From the NCBI GenBank assembly GCA_910575265.1, contig CAJTEA010000018.1, positions 1 through 50,095 of the forward strand: DNA of 50,095 nucleotides, in the 5' to 3' direction. Numbering within the stretch: the first letter of the stretch is position 1; each line of letters opens with the position of its first letter. The translations under genes were made by a program, and so were the position numbers. The DNA is from Oscillospiraceae bacterium (lineage in GTDB: Bacteria; Bacillota; Clostridia; Oscillospirales; Oscillospiraceae). A model generated the notes under the pieces. The model made no database searches. It saw only the letters and a list, made by a program, of their open reading frames with translations, and had not been told where the DNA came from. This document shows positions 16,309 through 24,617 of the stretch, piece after piece.

Positions 16309-16328
16309 CAAACACACGACTTTTGGCG

Positions 16329-16357
16329 AGAGGGGTGGAGAGCCTCCACCCCTCTTT
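16329..16357 (+). terminator. Hairpin between the DUF2815 and DNA polymerase genes
   Basis: AGAGGGGTGGAG and CTCCACCCCTCT form a perfect 12-bp stem around AGC, followed by only two to three T. It is probably a partial terminator or an RNA-stabilising hairpin inside the early operon. Confidence 0.6.
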
Positions 16358-16376
16358 GCCATATCAGGAGGCAAGT

Positions 16377-18314
16377 ATGAGCCTGTTAGCAATCGACATC
16401 GAGACCTTTTCTGACGTTGACCTTCCGAAGTGCGGAGTGTACGCCTATTCAGATTCCCCCAGATTTGAAATCCTCCTCTTTGCCTATGCCTTTGACGATG
16501 AACCGACCCAGGTGGTCGATCTGGCCCGTGGGGAGCAGCTCCCGAACCGGGTGCTGTCGGCTCTGGAGGATGAGACTGTCATCAAGACAGCCTTCAACGC
16601 CGCCTTCGAGCGGACGTGTATTTCCCGCTACTTAGGGCGGCAGCTCTCTCCGGCCTCTTGGCAGTGTACCGCCGTCCAATCGGCGATGCTGGCCCTCCCC
16701 CTCACCCTGGACGGAGTAGGCGAGGTGCTGAGCATCAAACGGAAAAAGCTGAAGGAGGGTGTGTCCCTTCTGCGCTACTTCTCCATGCTCTGCAAGCCCA
16801 CCAAGGCCAATGGGGGCCGCACCCGGAACCGCCCGGAGGATGCCCCGGAGCTGTGGGAGCGGTTCAAAGCCTACTGCATCCGGGATGTGGATGCCGAGCG
16901 GGAAATCCGCCAGAAGATGCACAACTATCCCATCCCTGACAGCGAGATGGAACTGTACCGTTTAGACCAGGAGATCAACGACAGGGGCATCATGGTCGAC
17001 CAGCGGCTTGCTGCTCAGGCTGTACGCTGTGATGCCGAGTTCAAGGCGAGGGCCACCACCCAGGCCCAGCAGCTCACCGGGCTTTCCAACCCCAACTCGC
17101 TGGCCCAGGTGAAGGGCTGGCTGGCGGAGCGGGGGATCGAGGTGGACAGCCTCGACAAAAAGGCCATCAAGGGCCTTCTCCCCCAGGCCACTGGCGAGGT
17201 GCGGCAGATGCTGGAACTGCGGCTCCTGCTGGGAAAAACCTCTGTGAAGAAGTACGAGGCCATCCAGCGGTCAGTCTGCTCTGATGGCAGAGTTCACGGG
17301 CTGCTCCAGTTTTATGGTGCCAACCGCACAGGCCGCTGGGCCGGGCGGCTGGTGCAGGTGCAAAACCTCCCGCAGAACCACATTCCCGACCTGGCCCTGG
17401 CCCAGAGCCTGGTCAAGCGGGGCGAGTTCGACCAGGTGGAGATGCTCTACGACTCCACCCCCGGAGTCCTCTCGGAGCTGATCCGCACCGCCTTCGTCCC
17501 CAAGCCTGGGTGCCACTTCATCGTGGCGGACTTCGCAGCAATCGAGGCAAGGGTGCTGGCCTGGTTCTCTGGGGAGCAGTGGCGGCTGGACACCTTCCAG
17601 CAGGGCGGCGATATTTACTGCGCCTCGGCCAGCAAGATGTTCCACGTCCCAGTGGAGAAACATGGCCAGAACGCACATCTCCGTCAGAAGGGCAAGATCG
17701 CGGAACTGGCCCTCGGCTACGGCGGCAGCGTGGGTGCGCTCACCTCCATGGGCGCACTGGACATGGGGCTGGCTGAGGAGGAGCTTCAGCCGCTGGTGGA
17801 TCAGTGGCGGGGAGCCAACCCCCACATCGTGAAATTCTGGTGGGACGTGGATGCCGCGGCGATGAAGGCTTTCCGGGCCAAGACCGAGGTGCGGCTCGGT
17901 TCGCTGTGTTTCGCCTGCCGTTCTGGGATGATGTTTATTACCCTCCCCTCCGGGCGGCGGCTCTCCTATGTCAAGCCCCGGCTGATGCCAAACCGTTTCA
18001 ATCGGGAGAGCCTCACCTATGAGGGTGTGGGCGAAAACAAGAAGTGGTCACGCATCGAGACCTACGGCCCCAAGCTGACCGAGAACATCGTACAGGCTAC
18101 CTCACGCGACCTGTTGGCCCTCGCCATGCTCCGCCTGCGGAACGCCGGCTTTGAGATCGTCATGCACATCCATGACGAGGCCGTGGTGGAGGTGCCGGAG
18201 GGTGTGTCCTCCGTGGATGAGATTTGCCGCATCATGTCCGAGGCCCCGGCCTGGGCCGTTGGCCTCCCGCTCCGGGCGGACGGTTACGAATGTGAATTTT
18301 ATCGAAAGGATTAG
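16377..18314 (+). CDS. Family A DNA polymerase with 3'-5' exonuclease domain
   Basis: The 645-residue enzyme is the phage replicative polymerase. The N terminus has LLAIDIETFSD (exonuclease motif I) and NAAFERTCISRYL; VKKYEAIQ and GANRTGRWAGRLVQVQNLPQ are in the thumb/palm region. The polymerase motifs are ADFAAIEARVLAWF (motif A), KIAELALGYGG (motif B/fingers, the KxxxLxxxYG signature) and HIHDEAVVEV (motif C). It lacks the 5'-nuclease domain of bacterial Pol I, as is usual for phage forms. ATG 16377 has AGGAGG upstream. It works with the primase-helicase encoded further downstream. Confidence 0.92.
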   Translation: MSLLAIDIETFSDVDLPKCGVYAYSDSPRFEILLFAYAFDDEPTQVVDLARGEQLPNRVLSALEDETVIKTAFNAAFERTCISRYLGRQLSPASWQCTAVQSAMLALPLTLDGVGEVLSIKRKKLKEGVSLLRYFSMLCKPTKANGGRTRNRPEDAPELWERFKAYCIRDVDAEREIRQKMHNYPIPDSEMELYRLDQEINDRGIMVDQRLAAQAVRCDAEFKARATTQAQQLTGLSNPNSLAQVKGWLAERGIEVDSLDKKAIKGLLPQATGEVRQMLELRLLLGKTSVKKYEAIQRSVCSDGRVHGLLQFYGANRTGRWAGRLVQVQNLPQNHIPDLALAQSLVKRGEFDQVEMLYDSTPGVLSELIRTAFVPKPGCHFIVADFAAIEARVLAWFSGEQWRLDTFQQGGDIYCASASKMFHVPVEKHGQNAHLRQKGKIAELALGYGGSVGALTSMGALDMGLAEEELQPLVDQWRGANPHIVKFWWDVDAAAMKAFRAKTEVRLGSLCFACRSGMMFITLPSGRRLSYVKPRLMPNRFNRESLTYEGVGENKKWSRIETYGPKLTENIVQATSRDLLALAMLRLRNAGFEIVMHIHDEAVVEVPEGVSSVDEICRIMSEAPAWAVGLPLRADGYECEFYRKD

Positions 18315-18325
18315 GTGTTTTTTAG

Positions 18326-19078
18326 ATGAATGAACTTGTGAAAATCAACTATAGCGGCGGCGACCGCCCCACCGTCAGCGGTCGGGAATTGCACCGGGCT
18401 TTGCAGATCAGGACCGCATACAAAGACTGGTTTCCCCGGATGTGCGAGTACGGTTTTGCCGAAGGAGTGGACTTTAGCGCAATTTTGAGCGAAAGTACCG
18501 GCGGCAGGCCCAGCACCGACCACCAGCTCACCATCAACATGGCGAAGGAGCTGTGCATGATCCAGCGCACCGACATCGGTAAGCAGGTGCGGCAGTATTT
18601 CCTCCAGGTGGAGGCGGCATGGAACAGCCCGGACGCAATCATGGCGCGGGCCTTGCAGTTCGCCAATGACCGTTTGGCGATGCTGACCCAGCAGAACGCC
18701 GAGCTGACCGGCACCATTGCTGTTCAGAACCAGCAGATTGCGGAGCTGCAGCCCAAGGCCAGCTACTACGACCTGGTGCTGAACTGCAAGGACCTCATTT
18801 CCACCTCCGCCATCGCCAAGGACTACGGCAAGTCGGCGGTCTGGATGAACCGCTGGCTCCACGAAAAGGGTGTGCAGTTCAAGCAGGGCGACATCTGGCT
18901 TCTTTACCAGAAGTACGCCGAAAAGGGCTACACCAGCACTAAGACCCACAGCTACTCCGGCACCGATGGGGAGCCGCACACCAAGGTGCATACTTACTGG
19001 ACACAGAAGGGCCGCCTGTTCATCTACGGCCTGATGAAAGAGGACGGCATCCTGCCGCTGATCGAAAGGGGGGCCTGA
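18326..19078 (+). CDS. Phage antirepressor, AntA plus KilAC domains
   Basis: The 250-residue protein has an AntA/AntB N-terminal domain (VSGRELHRALQIRTAYKDW, then FAEGVDFSAIL and DHQLTINMAKELCMI near residue 75) and a KilAC C-terminal domain (LISTSAIAKDYGKSAVWMNR, YTSTKTHSY, KGRLFIYGLM). Antirepressors of this class bind and neutralise a phage repressor, or act as DNA-binding regulators in their own right. A central coiled-coil (LTQQNAELTGTIAVQNQQI) probably mediates oligomerisation. Its location inside the replication operon is typical of clostridial siphoviruses. It likely acts on one of the two HTH proteins at the left of the prophage. Confidence 0.88.
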   Translation: MNELVKINYSGGDRPTVSGRELHRALQIRTAYKDWFPRMCEYGFAEGVDFSAILSESTGGRPSTDHQLTINMAKELCMIQRTDIGKQVRQYFLQVEAAWNSPDAIMARALQFANDRLAMLTQQNAELTGTIAVQNQQIAELQPKASYYDLVLNCKDLISTSAIAKDYGKSAVWMNRWLHEKGVQFKQGDIWLLYQKYAEKGYTSTKTHSYSGTDGEPHTKVHTYWTQKGRLFIYGLMKEDGILPLIERGA

Positions 19079-19080
19079 CT

Positions 19081-19476
19081 ATGGGTATCAGCAGATATAA
19101 CTCGGAGGGGTATGCGGACCCCACCGCTTACGAGGCCATCCGCAACATTGAGTCCTTCCGGGTGGACCATCCCAATGGCTACATCGAGGTCAATATGGAG
19201 ACCTTCTTCCCCTGCACGACCACCAAAGCGAAGAAACTGTTCCGGCTCGTCCGGGCCTACTGCTCCGAGGCGCAGCAGAAGGAGCTGCTGGCGGCACTGG
19301 TCCACAAGGCCAAGTCCTGCTTGGAGGAGGCCATGAGCATGGAAGGGTCCCTGGACGATCTGCCGTGTGACCCGAAGGAGTACCAGGAGCGGCTTCGGCG
19401 GTTCAAGGCCCTGACCCGGCAGCACACACAGCTCACTCGGAACATCCGTGACCTGACAGCGGGGAGGCAGCTATGA
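19081..19476 (+). CDS. Small phage protein of unknown function
   Basis: The 131-residue protein is encoded between the antirepressor and primase-helicase genes and overlaps the latter by four bases (ATGA). It starts MGISRYNSEGYADPTAYEAI and has a helical, charged C terminus (RRFKALTRQHTQLTRNIRDL). Two Cys occur at residues 43 and 60, without a metal-site pattern. I recall homologues at this position in clostridial phages, but no function. Confidence 0.65.
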   Translation: MGISRYNSEGYADPTAYEAIRNIESFRVDHPNGYIEVNMETFFPCTTTKAKKLFRLVRAYCSEAQQKELLAALVHKAKSCLEEAMSMEGSLDDLPCDPKEYQERLRRFKALTRQHTQLTRNIRDLTAGRQL

Positions 19477-21836
19477 AAATCAAGGTATCTATCGGCAACA
19501 GCCGGATGGACAAAAAGTGGAGGCTGTCGGAAATGGAGCTGGACGAGTTCCGCGACCGCATCTTCCAGACCAAGGTGACCGCCGAGACATTGGCGGAGTT
19601 CAAGAAAATGCCCAAGGCCCAGCAGGATGCCATCAAGGACATCGGCGGCTTTGTCCTCGGCACTCTGAAGGGGGGCCGCAGGAAGAAGGACTGTGTGTTG
19701 ACCCGCTCGGCCCTGTCTCTGGACATGGACTACGCCTCCCCGGAGGTCATAGAGCAGGTGGAGATGTTCTTCTCCTTCCGCTGCTACTTCTACTCCACCC
19801 ACAAGCACACCCCGGAGGCCCCCCGGCTCCGGCTCATCATCCCCTTGTCCCGCGAGGTCGGGCCGGACGAGTACATGGCGGTGGCCCGGAAGGTGGCGGA
19901 GGAGATCGGCATCGAGCAGTTCGATGACACCACCTACGAGCCGAGCCGCCTGATGTACTGGCCCTCCACCTCCTCGGACGGCGAGTTCGTGTGTAAGGAG
20001 ATCGATGGCGACCTGCTCGACCCGGATACCATCCTGGCAAAGTACACCGACTGGCACAATACGGCGGAGTGGCCTGTGTCCCGCCGCCAACAGATTATCG
20101 TGCAGCGGGAAATCAAGAAACAGGCCGACCCGCTGACCAAGGCGGGGATGGTCGGAGCATTCTGCCGCGCCTACTCCATCACCGCCGCCATTGACACCTT
20201 TCTCCCGGATGTCTATAAGCACAGTTCCATGCCGGGGCGCTACGACTACATCCCCGCCGATTCCCATGCCGGTGTGGTCATTTACGATGACTGCTTTGCC
20301 TACAGCCACCATGCCACCGACCCGGCCTGTGGTCGGCTGCTGAACGCCTTTGACGTGGTGCGGCTGCACAAGTTCGGCGCTCTGGACGGCAAGGCCGACC
20401 CGGACGATCCCCCCTCCAAGCTGCCCTCCTTCCAGGCCATGCAGGACTTCGCCGTCCAGGACACCCAGGTGAAGCTCCAGCTTGCCAAGGAGCGTCAGGC
20501 TGTGGCGGAGTCCGAGTTCTCCGCCCAGACCGGGGACGATTGGCAGACCGAGCTGGAGTTGGACAAGCGAGGCCGTGTGAAGGACACCCTCACCAACATC
20601 GCCGCCATCGTCCGCAACGATCCCAACCTCCAGAATATCGTCTACAACGAGTTCAAGGGCATGGTGGATGTGATCGGGCCGCTGCCCTGGAAGCAGGTGC
20701 GTCCCGGATGGAATGACGCCGACCTCGCCAACGCCAAGCTGTACTTCGAGCGGGTCTATGGCGTGTGGTCGCCCTCTAAGTTCAAGGACGCTCTGCTGGC
20801 GGTGGTGTCCGCCGAGCGGCTCTACCACCCGGTAAAGGAATATCTGAACGGCCTGACCTGGGACGGGACCGAGCGGCTGGACACCCTGCTGGTAGAGTAC
20901 ATGGGTGCCGAGGACACGGCCTACGTCCGGGCGGTGACCAGGAAAACTCTGTGTGCGGCGGTAGCGAGGATTTATGAGCCGGGGATCAAGTTCGACTCCA
21001 TGCTCGTCCTCAACGGCCCCCAGGGAATGGGCAAGTCCACCTTCTACGCCCTGCTGGGCCGGGAGTGGTTCTCCGACTCCCTCTCCATTGCCGATATGCG
21101 GGACAAGACCGCAGCCGAGAAGCTCCAGGGCTACTGGATTCTGGAGATTGCTGAGATGAACGGCATCAAGAAGGTGGACGTGGAAACGGTCAAGTCCTTT
21201 CTCAGCCGGTCGGATGATAAGTTCCGGCAGGCATACGGCACCGTGGTGGAGAGCCATCCGCGCACCAATATCATCGTTGGCTCCAGCAACGCCGACCGGG
21301 GCTTTCTCCGGGATGTGACCGGCAACCGCCGCTTCTGGCCCGTCAATGTCACTGGCCTTGGGGCCAAGCATCCGTGGGAGCTGGCGGAGGTAGACCAGGT
21401 GTGGGCCGAGGCTCTGGAGCGGTACCGTGCCGGGGAGGAGCTGTACCTCAAGGGCGATGTGGCGGAGGAGGCTTACCAGGCCCAGCAGGATGCCATGGAG
21501 ACCGATGACCGCGAGGGGTTGGTGGAGCAGTATCTGGAATGCCTTCTCCCGGAGAATTGGGCCAGCATGGACCTCTACCAGCGCAGGAGCTACCTGGGCG
21601 GAGGTGAGTTCTCCGGCTCTGCCGCCACCGGCACTGTGCGCCGGGAGCGGGTGTGCTGCATGGAGATTTGGTGTGAGTGCTTCGGCAAGGAACGCGAGAA
21701 CATCAAGCGGACGGACTCCTACGAGATCGAGGGCATCCTCCAGAAGATCGGCGGCTGGGCCATCACCACTGAGAACAAGTTCGGCAAGACCCGGTTCCCT
21801 CTGTACGGGACGCAGAAGACCTTCGTGCGGGGATAG
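19473..21836 (+). CDS. Primase-helicase with VapE (virulence-associated E) helicase domain
   Basis: The 787-residue protein fuses a primase-like N terminus to a superfamily 3-type helicase. The N-terminal region has SLDMDYAS, FYSTHKHTPEAPRLRLIIPL and SRLMYWPSTS, which match the D-x-D, S-x-H and R motifs of archaeo-eukaryotic primase-polymerases. The C-terminal VapE domain has Walker A GPQGMGKST near residue 515, a Walker B-like WILEIAEMNG, and DVTGNRRFWPV. It would prime and unwind DNA at the phage origin, which may lie directly downstream (21843-22044). A similar fusion is common in phages of Firmicutes. Confidence 0.88.
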   Translation: MKIKVSIGNSRMDKKWRLSEMELDEFRDRIFQTKVTAETLAEFKKMPKAQQDAIKDIGGFVLGTLKGGRRKKDCVLTRSALSLDMDYASPEVIEQVEMFFSFRCYFYSTHKHTPEAPRLRLIIPLSREVGPDEYMAVARKVAEEIGIEQFDDTTYEPSRLMYWPSTSSDGEFVCKEIDGDLLDPDTILAKYTDWHNTAEWPVSRRQQIIVQREIKKQADPLTKAGMVGAFCRAYSITAAIDTFLPDVYKHSSMPGRYDYIPADSHAGVVIYDDCFAYSHHATDPACGRLLNAFDVVRLHKFGALDGKADPDDPPSKLPSFQAMQDFAVQDTQVKLQLAKERQAVAESEFSAQTGDDWQTELELDKRGRVKDTLTNIAAIVRNDPNLQNIVYNEFKGMVDVIGPLPWKQVRPGWNDADLANAKLYFERVYGVWSPSKFKDALLAVVSAERLYHPVKEYLNGLTWDGTERLDTLLVEYMGAEDTAYVRAVTRKTLCAAVARIYEPGIKFDSMLVLNGPQGMGKSTFYALLGREWFSDSLSIADMRDKTAAEKLQGYWILEIAEMNGIKKVDVETVKSFLSRSDDKFRQAYGTVVESHPRTNIIVGSSNADRGFLRDVTGNRRFWPVNVTGLGAKHPWELAEVDQVWAEALERYRAGEELYLKGDVAEEAYQAQQDAMETDDREGLVEQYLECLLPENWASMDLYQRRSYLGGGEFSGSAATGTVRRERVCCMEIWCECFGKERENIKRTDSYEIEGILQKIGGWAITTENKFGKTRFPLYGTQKTFVRG

Positions 21837-21842
21837 ATTGCG

Positions 21843-22044
21843 TTTCTACTGTTTCCAGTATCACGGTAGAAACAAACACAGAAACAGGGAGAAAGTCAGT
21901 ATCCACAGGGGTTTTCGGCTCCTTGTTTCTGTGTTTCTATCTTTCCTTATGGAGTATTGAAATAGATAAAAAGAAGTAGCGGAAACACGCCTATATGCGC
22001 GTATAGGGGTTTTGGAGCTAAGAAACACAGATAGAAACAGGAGG
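21843..22044. repeat. AGAAACA-type repeat array, candidate replication origin
   Basis: The 217-base gap between the primase-helicase and VRR-NUC genes is packed with repeats. A 25-base unit at 21867-21891 (TAGAAACAAACACAGAAACA then GGGAG) is matched by an inverted 21-base copy at 21919-21939 and a third plus-strand copy at 22021-22044. An inverted TTTCTACTGTTTCC lies at 21843-21856. The palindrome-like CCTATATGCGCGTATAGG is at 21990-22007 in AT-rich surroundings. Iteron-like arrays beside the replicative helicase gene are typical of phage origins, but a regulator's operator array is also possible. Confidence 0.5.
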
Positions 22045-22053
22045 CCGGAAACA

Positions 22054-22335
22054 GTGAAGGAAAGTGCCATCGAGCGAAGGCTCGTCACCGAGGCAGTTAA
22101 GCGTGGGGGGCTGGCACCCAAATTCGTGTCACCCGGTTTGGATGGGGTGCCCGACCGCCTCCTGCTGTTCCCTGGTGGTAAATTGGCCTTCGTGGAGGTC
22201 AAGGCTCCTGGGGAAAAGCCCCGGCCCCTCCAGCGCAGACGCATCGAGCAGCTTACCGCTCTGGGCTTCCAGGTGTACGTCCTGGACAGCAAAGAGCAGA
22301 TTGGAGAGATTATGGATGAAGTACAAGCCTTATGA
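22054..22335 (+). CDS. VRR-NUC domain nuclease
   Basis: This 93-residue protein is a stand-alone VRR-NUC domain, a PD-(D/E)XK nuclease often found in phages and linked to Holliday junction or flap cleavage. The catalytic run is visible: ERRLVTEAVKRGGLA, then GLDGVPDRLLLFPGG (D), LAFVEVKAPG (E-x-K) and PLQRRRIEQL (Q). GTG 22054 is preferred because AGGAGG lies nine bases upstream, within the last repeat of the origin-like array; earlier starts have no ribosome site. The gene overlaps the SNF2 helicase gene by 20 bases, suggesting coupled translation. Confidence 0.88.
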   Translation: MKESAIERRLVTEAVKRGGLAPKFVSPGLDGVPDRLLLFPGGKLAFVEVKAPGEKPRPLQRRRIEQLTALGFQVYVLDSKEQIGEIMDEVQAL

Positions 22336-23662
22336 TTATCAGACCTTCGCCACGAACTTCGTGCTGGAGCATCCGGCCTGCGGCCTGATCCTCGATATGG
22401 GCCTGGGCAAGAGCGTCATCACGCTGACCGCCCTCTGGTCTCTGCTCCTGGACAGCTTCGATGTGGGCAAGGTGCTGGTGGTGGCCCCCAAGCGAGTGGC
22501 GGAGAACACCTGGCCCACCGAGCTGAAAAAGTGGGAGCATCTGGACGGCCTCACCTGGTCGCTGGTGCTGGGCAGCGAGAAGGACCGCCGCGCCGCCCTA
22601 CAGCGCAGGGCGAAGATTTACATCATCAACCGGGAGAATGTCACCTGGCTGGTTGACAACTACCGCTGGGATTTCGACACACTGGTCATTGACGAGCTGT
22701 CCTCCTTCAAGAGCAGCAAGGCGCAGCGGTTCCGGGCTTTGAAAAGGGTGCGGCCCCGTATCAACCGGGTCATCGGCCTGACCGGGACCCCGCAGCCCAA
22801 CGGCCTCCTCGACCTGTGGCCCCAGATGTACCTTTTGGACATGGGCCAGCGGCTGGGCCGGTTCGTAGGTGGATACCGGGAGCGGTTCTTCCTGCCGGAC
22901 AAGCGCAATCGGGAGGTCATCTACAGCTACAAGCCCAAGGAGGGCGCAGAGGAGAAGATCTACGAGTTGATCTCCGACATCTGCATCTCTATGAAAGCCG
23001 CCGACTACTTGGATATGCCGGAGCTGGTCGCCAGCAGGGTCGAGGTTCAGATGAATGCCAAGGAACAGAAGCTGTATGAGGGGTTCGAGCGGGATATGGT
23101 CCTCCATCTGAAGGACGGCGACCTGGATGCCGTGAACGCCGCCGCCCTCTCCGGCAAGCTGGTGCAGATGGCGAACGGCGCGGTCTATGGCGAGAACCGA
23201 AAAGTCCACCATATCCACGACCGAAAGCTGGATGCCTTGGAGGACATCATCGAGGCGGCAAACGGCAAGCCGCTCCTGGTGGCATATTGGTACAAGCACG
23301 ACTTGGAGCGCATCCGCCAGCGGTTCGAGGTCCGCACCATCGACACCCCGAAGGACATCGCCGATTGGAATGAGGGTAAAATCCCTGTCGCCCTCATCCA
23401 TCCCGCCTCTGCCGGGCACGGCCTCAACCTCCAGGACGGCGGGTCCACCATCGTATGGTTTGGCCTCACCTGGTCGTTGGAGCTCTACCAGCAGTTAAAC
23501 GCACGGCTCTGGCGGCAGGGCCAGAAACACACGGTGGTCATCCAGCACATCGTGGCGGCGGGGACCCATGACGAGGACATCATGAATGCGCTGGAGAAAA
23601 AGGACATGAGCCAGACCGCTCTGATTGCTGCGGTCAAGGCCCGGATTGGAGGTGTCACATGA
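22316..23662 (+). CDS. SNF2-family DNA helicase/translocase
   Basis: The 448-residue protein has the SNF2-like superfamily 2 motifs: LILDMGLGKSVITLTAL (Walker A), VLVVAPKRVAENTW (Ia), LVIDELSSFKSSKAQRF (DE box), VIGLTGTPQPN (III), PLLVAYWYKHDLERI (IV), HPASAGHGLNLQ (V) and ARLWRQGQKH (VI). The short form without extra domains is typical of phage early regions, where it follows a VRR-NUC nuclease gene and may remodel DNA for that nuclease. ATG 22316 lies inside the end of the VRR-NUC gene; the longer frame from 22064 is a shadow of that gene. Confidence 0.88.
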   Translation: MKYKPYDYQTFATNFVLEHPACGLILDMGLGKSVITLTALWSLLLDSFDVGKVLVVAPKRVAENTWPTELKKWEHLDGLTWSLVLGSEKDRRAALQRRAKIYIINRENVTWLVDNYRWDFDTLVIDELSSFKSSKAQRFRALKRVRPRINRVIGLTGTPQPNGLLDLWPQMYLLDMGQRLGRFVGGYRERFFLPDKRNREVIYSYKPKEGAEEKIYELISDICISMKAADYLDMPELVASRVEVQMNAKEQKLYEGFERDMVLHLKDGDLDAVNAAALSGKLVQMANGAVYGENRKVHHIHDRKLDALEDIIEAANGKPLLVAYWYKHDLERIRQRFEVRTIDTPKDIADWNEGKIPVALIHPASAGHGLNLQDGGSTIVWFGLTWSLELYQQLNARLWRQGQKHTVVIQHIVAAGTHDEDIMNALEKKDMSQTALIAAVKARIGGVT

Positions 23663-24150
23663 GTGAACGAGTGGAAAGGATGATCAAAGAGTACCCCAGC
23701 ATGGTCATGGAGCGGGACTGCCTTCGGCACCAACTCGCCAACTTTCAAGGGATCACCGAGGAGGAGGTCATTGACTCCATGACCTTCTCCTCCCCGGAGG
23801 GGGAGCGCGTTCAGACCAGCAACATCACGGATAAAACGGCCTCCATCGCCATTTCCTTCCGTGACCGGGTCCACCGCATCAACCGGGATTGGATCGACCA
23901 CCTGACCGTCAAGCTGCTGGCCTTGGAGGATGAGATAGACTTTTTCCATTCGGCGATTCGGGCCATATCCCCGGAGCTGGCTCCGTTGATGTGGGATTTG
24001 ACCGTGGAGCGGCTCACCTGGGATGCTGTGGAGGCAAAGCACCATGTGTGCCGGGCCACCATCGGAAAATATCGAAAAAAGGCCATCTGCGAGTTGGATG
24101 CACTCTACGCCGCCCATGACAAGGAGATGGCGGACTACATACTGCGATAG
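23659..24150 (+). CDS. ArpU/sigma-like phage transcription regulator
   Basis: The 163-residue protein overlaps the helicase stop (ATGA) and ends the early operon. It is helical, with a C-terminal sigma-region-4-like HTH: LTWDAVEAKHHVCRATIGKY followed by RKKAICELDALY. Similar proteins at this position (ArpU family or sigma-70-like) control late-gene transcription in Gram-positive phages. I cannot exclude a different HTH family from the sequence alone. The first half (PSMVMERDCLRHQL, then FSSPEGERV) is a commonly conserved segment of these clostridial proteins. Confidence 0.65.
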   Translation: MSERVERMIKEYPSMVMERDCLRHQLANFQGITEEEVIDSMTFSSPEGERVQTSNITDKTASIAISFRDRVHRINRDWIDHLTVKLLALEDEIDFFHSAIRAISPELAPLMWDLTVERLTWDAVEAKHHVCRATIGKYRKKAICELDALYAAHDKEMADYILR

Positions 24151-24162
24151 GAGGCAGCAGAA

Positions 24163-24528
24163 ATGTGTAAAAGAGGGGACATTTACTTTGTGAACTGCGG
24201 ATGCGACACCAGCAGCTCCTTGCAGTGCGGTGTGCGCCCGGTTTTGGTAGTGAGCAACGATGTGGCGAACGCCCACTCCCCCGTGGTGACTGTGGTGCCG
24301 CTGACTGGCCAGCTTCGGAAGAAGCGGTCGCTGCCGACCCATGTGCTGATCCCCTGCTCCAAGCGGCACGGCCTCACCCAGCCCAGCGTGGCCCTGGCGG
24401 AGCAGGTGACCTCTATGGACAAAAGCAAGCTGGTGGAGCGCCGGGGCCACATCAAGGATCACGGCATCATGGCGAGGGTCACCAAGGCTCTCCAAATCCA
24501 GATCGGGGCTGTGGACAAAGTTTATTAA
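24163..24528 (+). CDS. MazF/PemK-family endoribonuclease toxin, no visible antitoxin
   Basis: The 121-residue protein is a MazF/PemK-type mRNA interferase: KRGDIYFVNCGC at the start, GVRPVLVVSNDVAN (the R-P-V-L-V-V-x-N signature), TVVPLTGQLRKK and PSVALAEQVTSMDKSKL. These enzymes cleave RNA at short sequences. No antitoxin gene (MazE or RHH type) is next to it; the gene before it encodes an ArpU-like protein. It could be a phage accessory toxin neutralised elsewhere, or a repurposed RNase regulator. GGAGG precedes the ATG. It is the last gene before a promoter-bearing cassette. Confidence 0.88.
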   Translation: MCKRGDIYFVNCGCDTSSSLQCGVRPVLVVSNDVANAHSPVVTVVPLTGQLRKKRSLPTHVLIPCSKRHGLTQPSVALAEQVTSMDKSKLVERRGHIKDHGIMARVTKALQIQIGAVDKVY

Positions 24529-24529
24529 C

Positions 24530-24595
24530 TTGCTGACAGGGCCAAGCCTATGGTATACTGGTTCCGGCAAAAGCCTCGCTGCTACGGGCTTTTGC
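24530..24595 (+). promoter_or_regulatory. Promoter and 5' hairpin of the NYN cassette
   Basis: TTGCTG (24530-24535), an 18-base spacer and TATACT (24554-24559) make a sigma-A promoter. The transcript would begin with a hairpin, GCAAAAGCC pairing with GGCTTTTGC (24567-24575 with 24587-24595), before AGGAGG and the ATG. It gives the following two genes their own expression, independent of the early operon. Confidence 0.65.
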
Positions 24596-24617
24596 AAATA
24601 AAGCAGGAGGTATCATC

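Noticed and set aside
19257..21371. Long 704-residue minus-strand ORF
   Set aside because: It is the GC-rich complementary shadow of the small 19081 gene and the primase-helicase gene, with a Gly/Val/Leu/His-rich composition and no recognisable domain or ribosome site.
22064..22315. Upstream extension of the SNF2 helicase ORF
   Set aside because: It reads through the VRR-NUC gene in another frame and encodes a Ser/Arg-rich sequence without homology to the helicase family.
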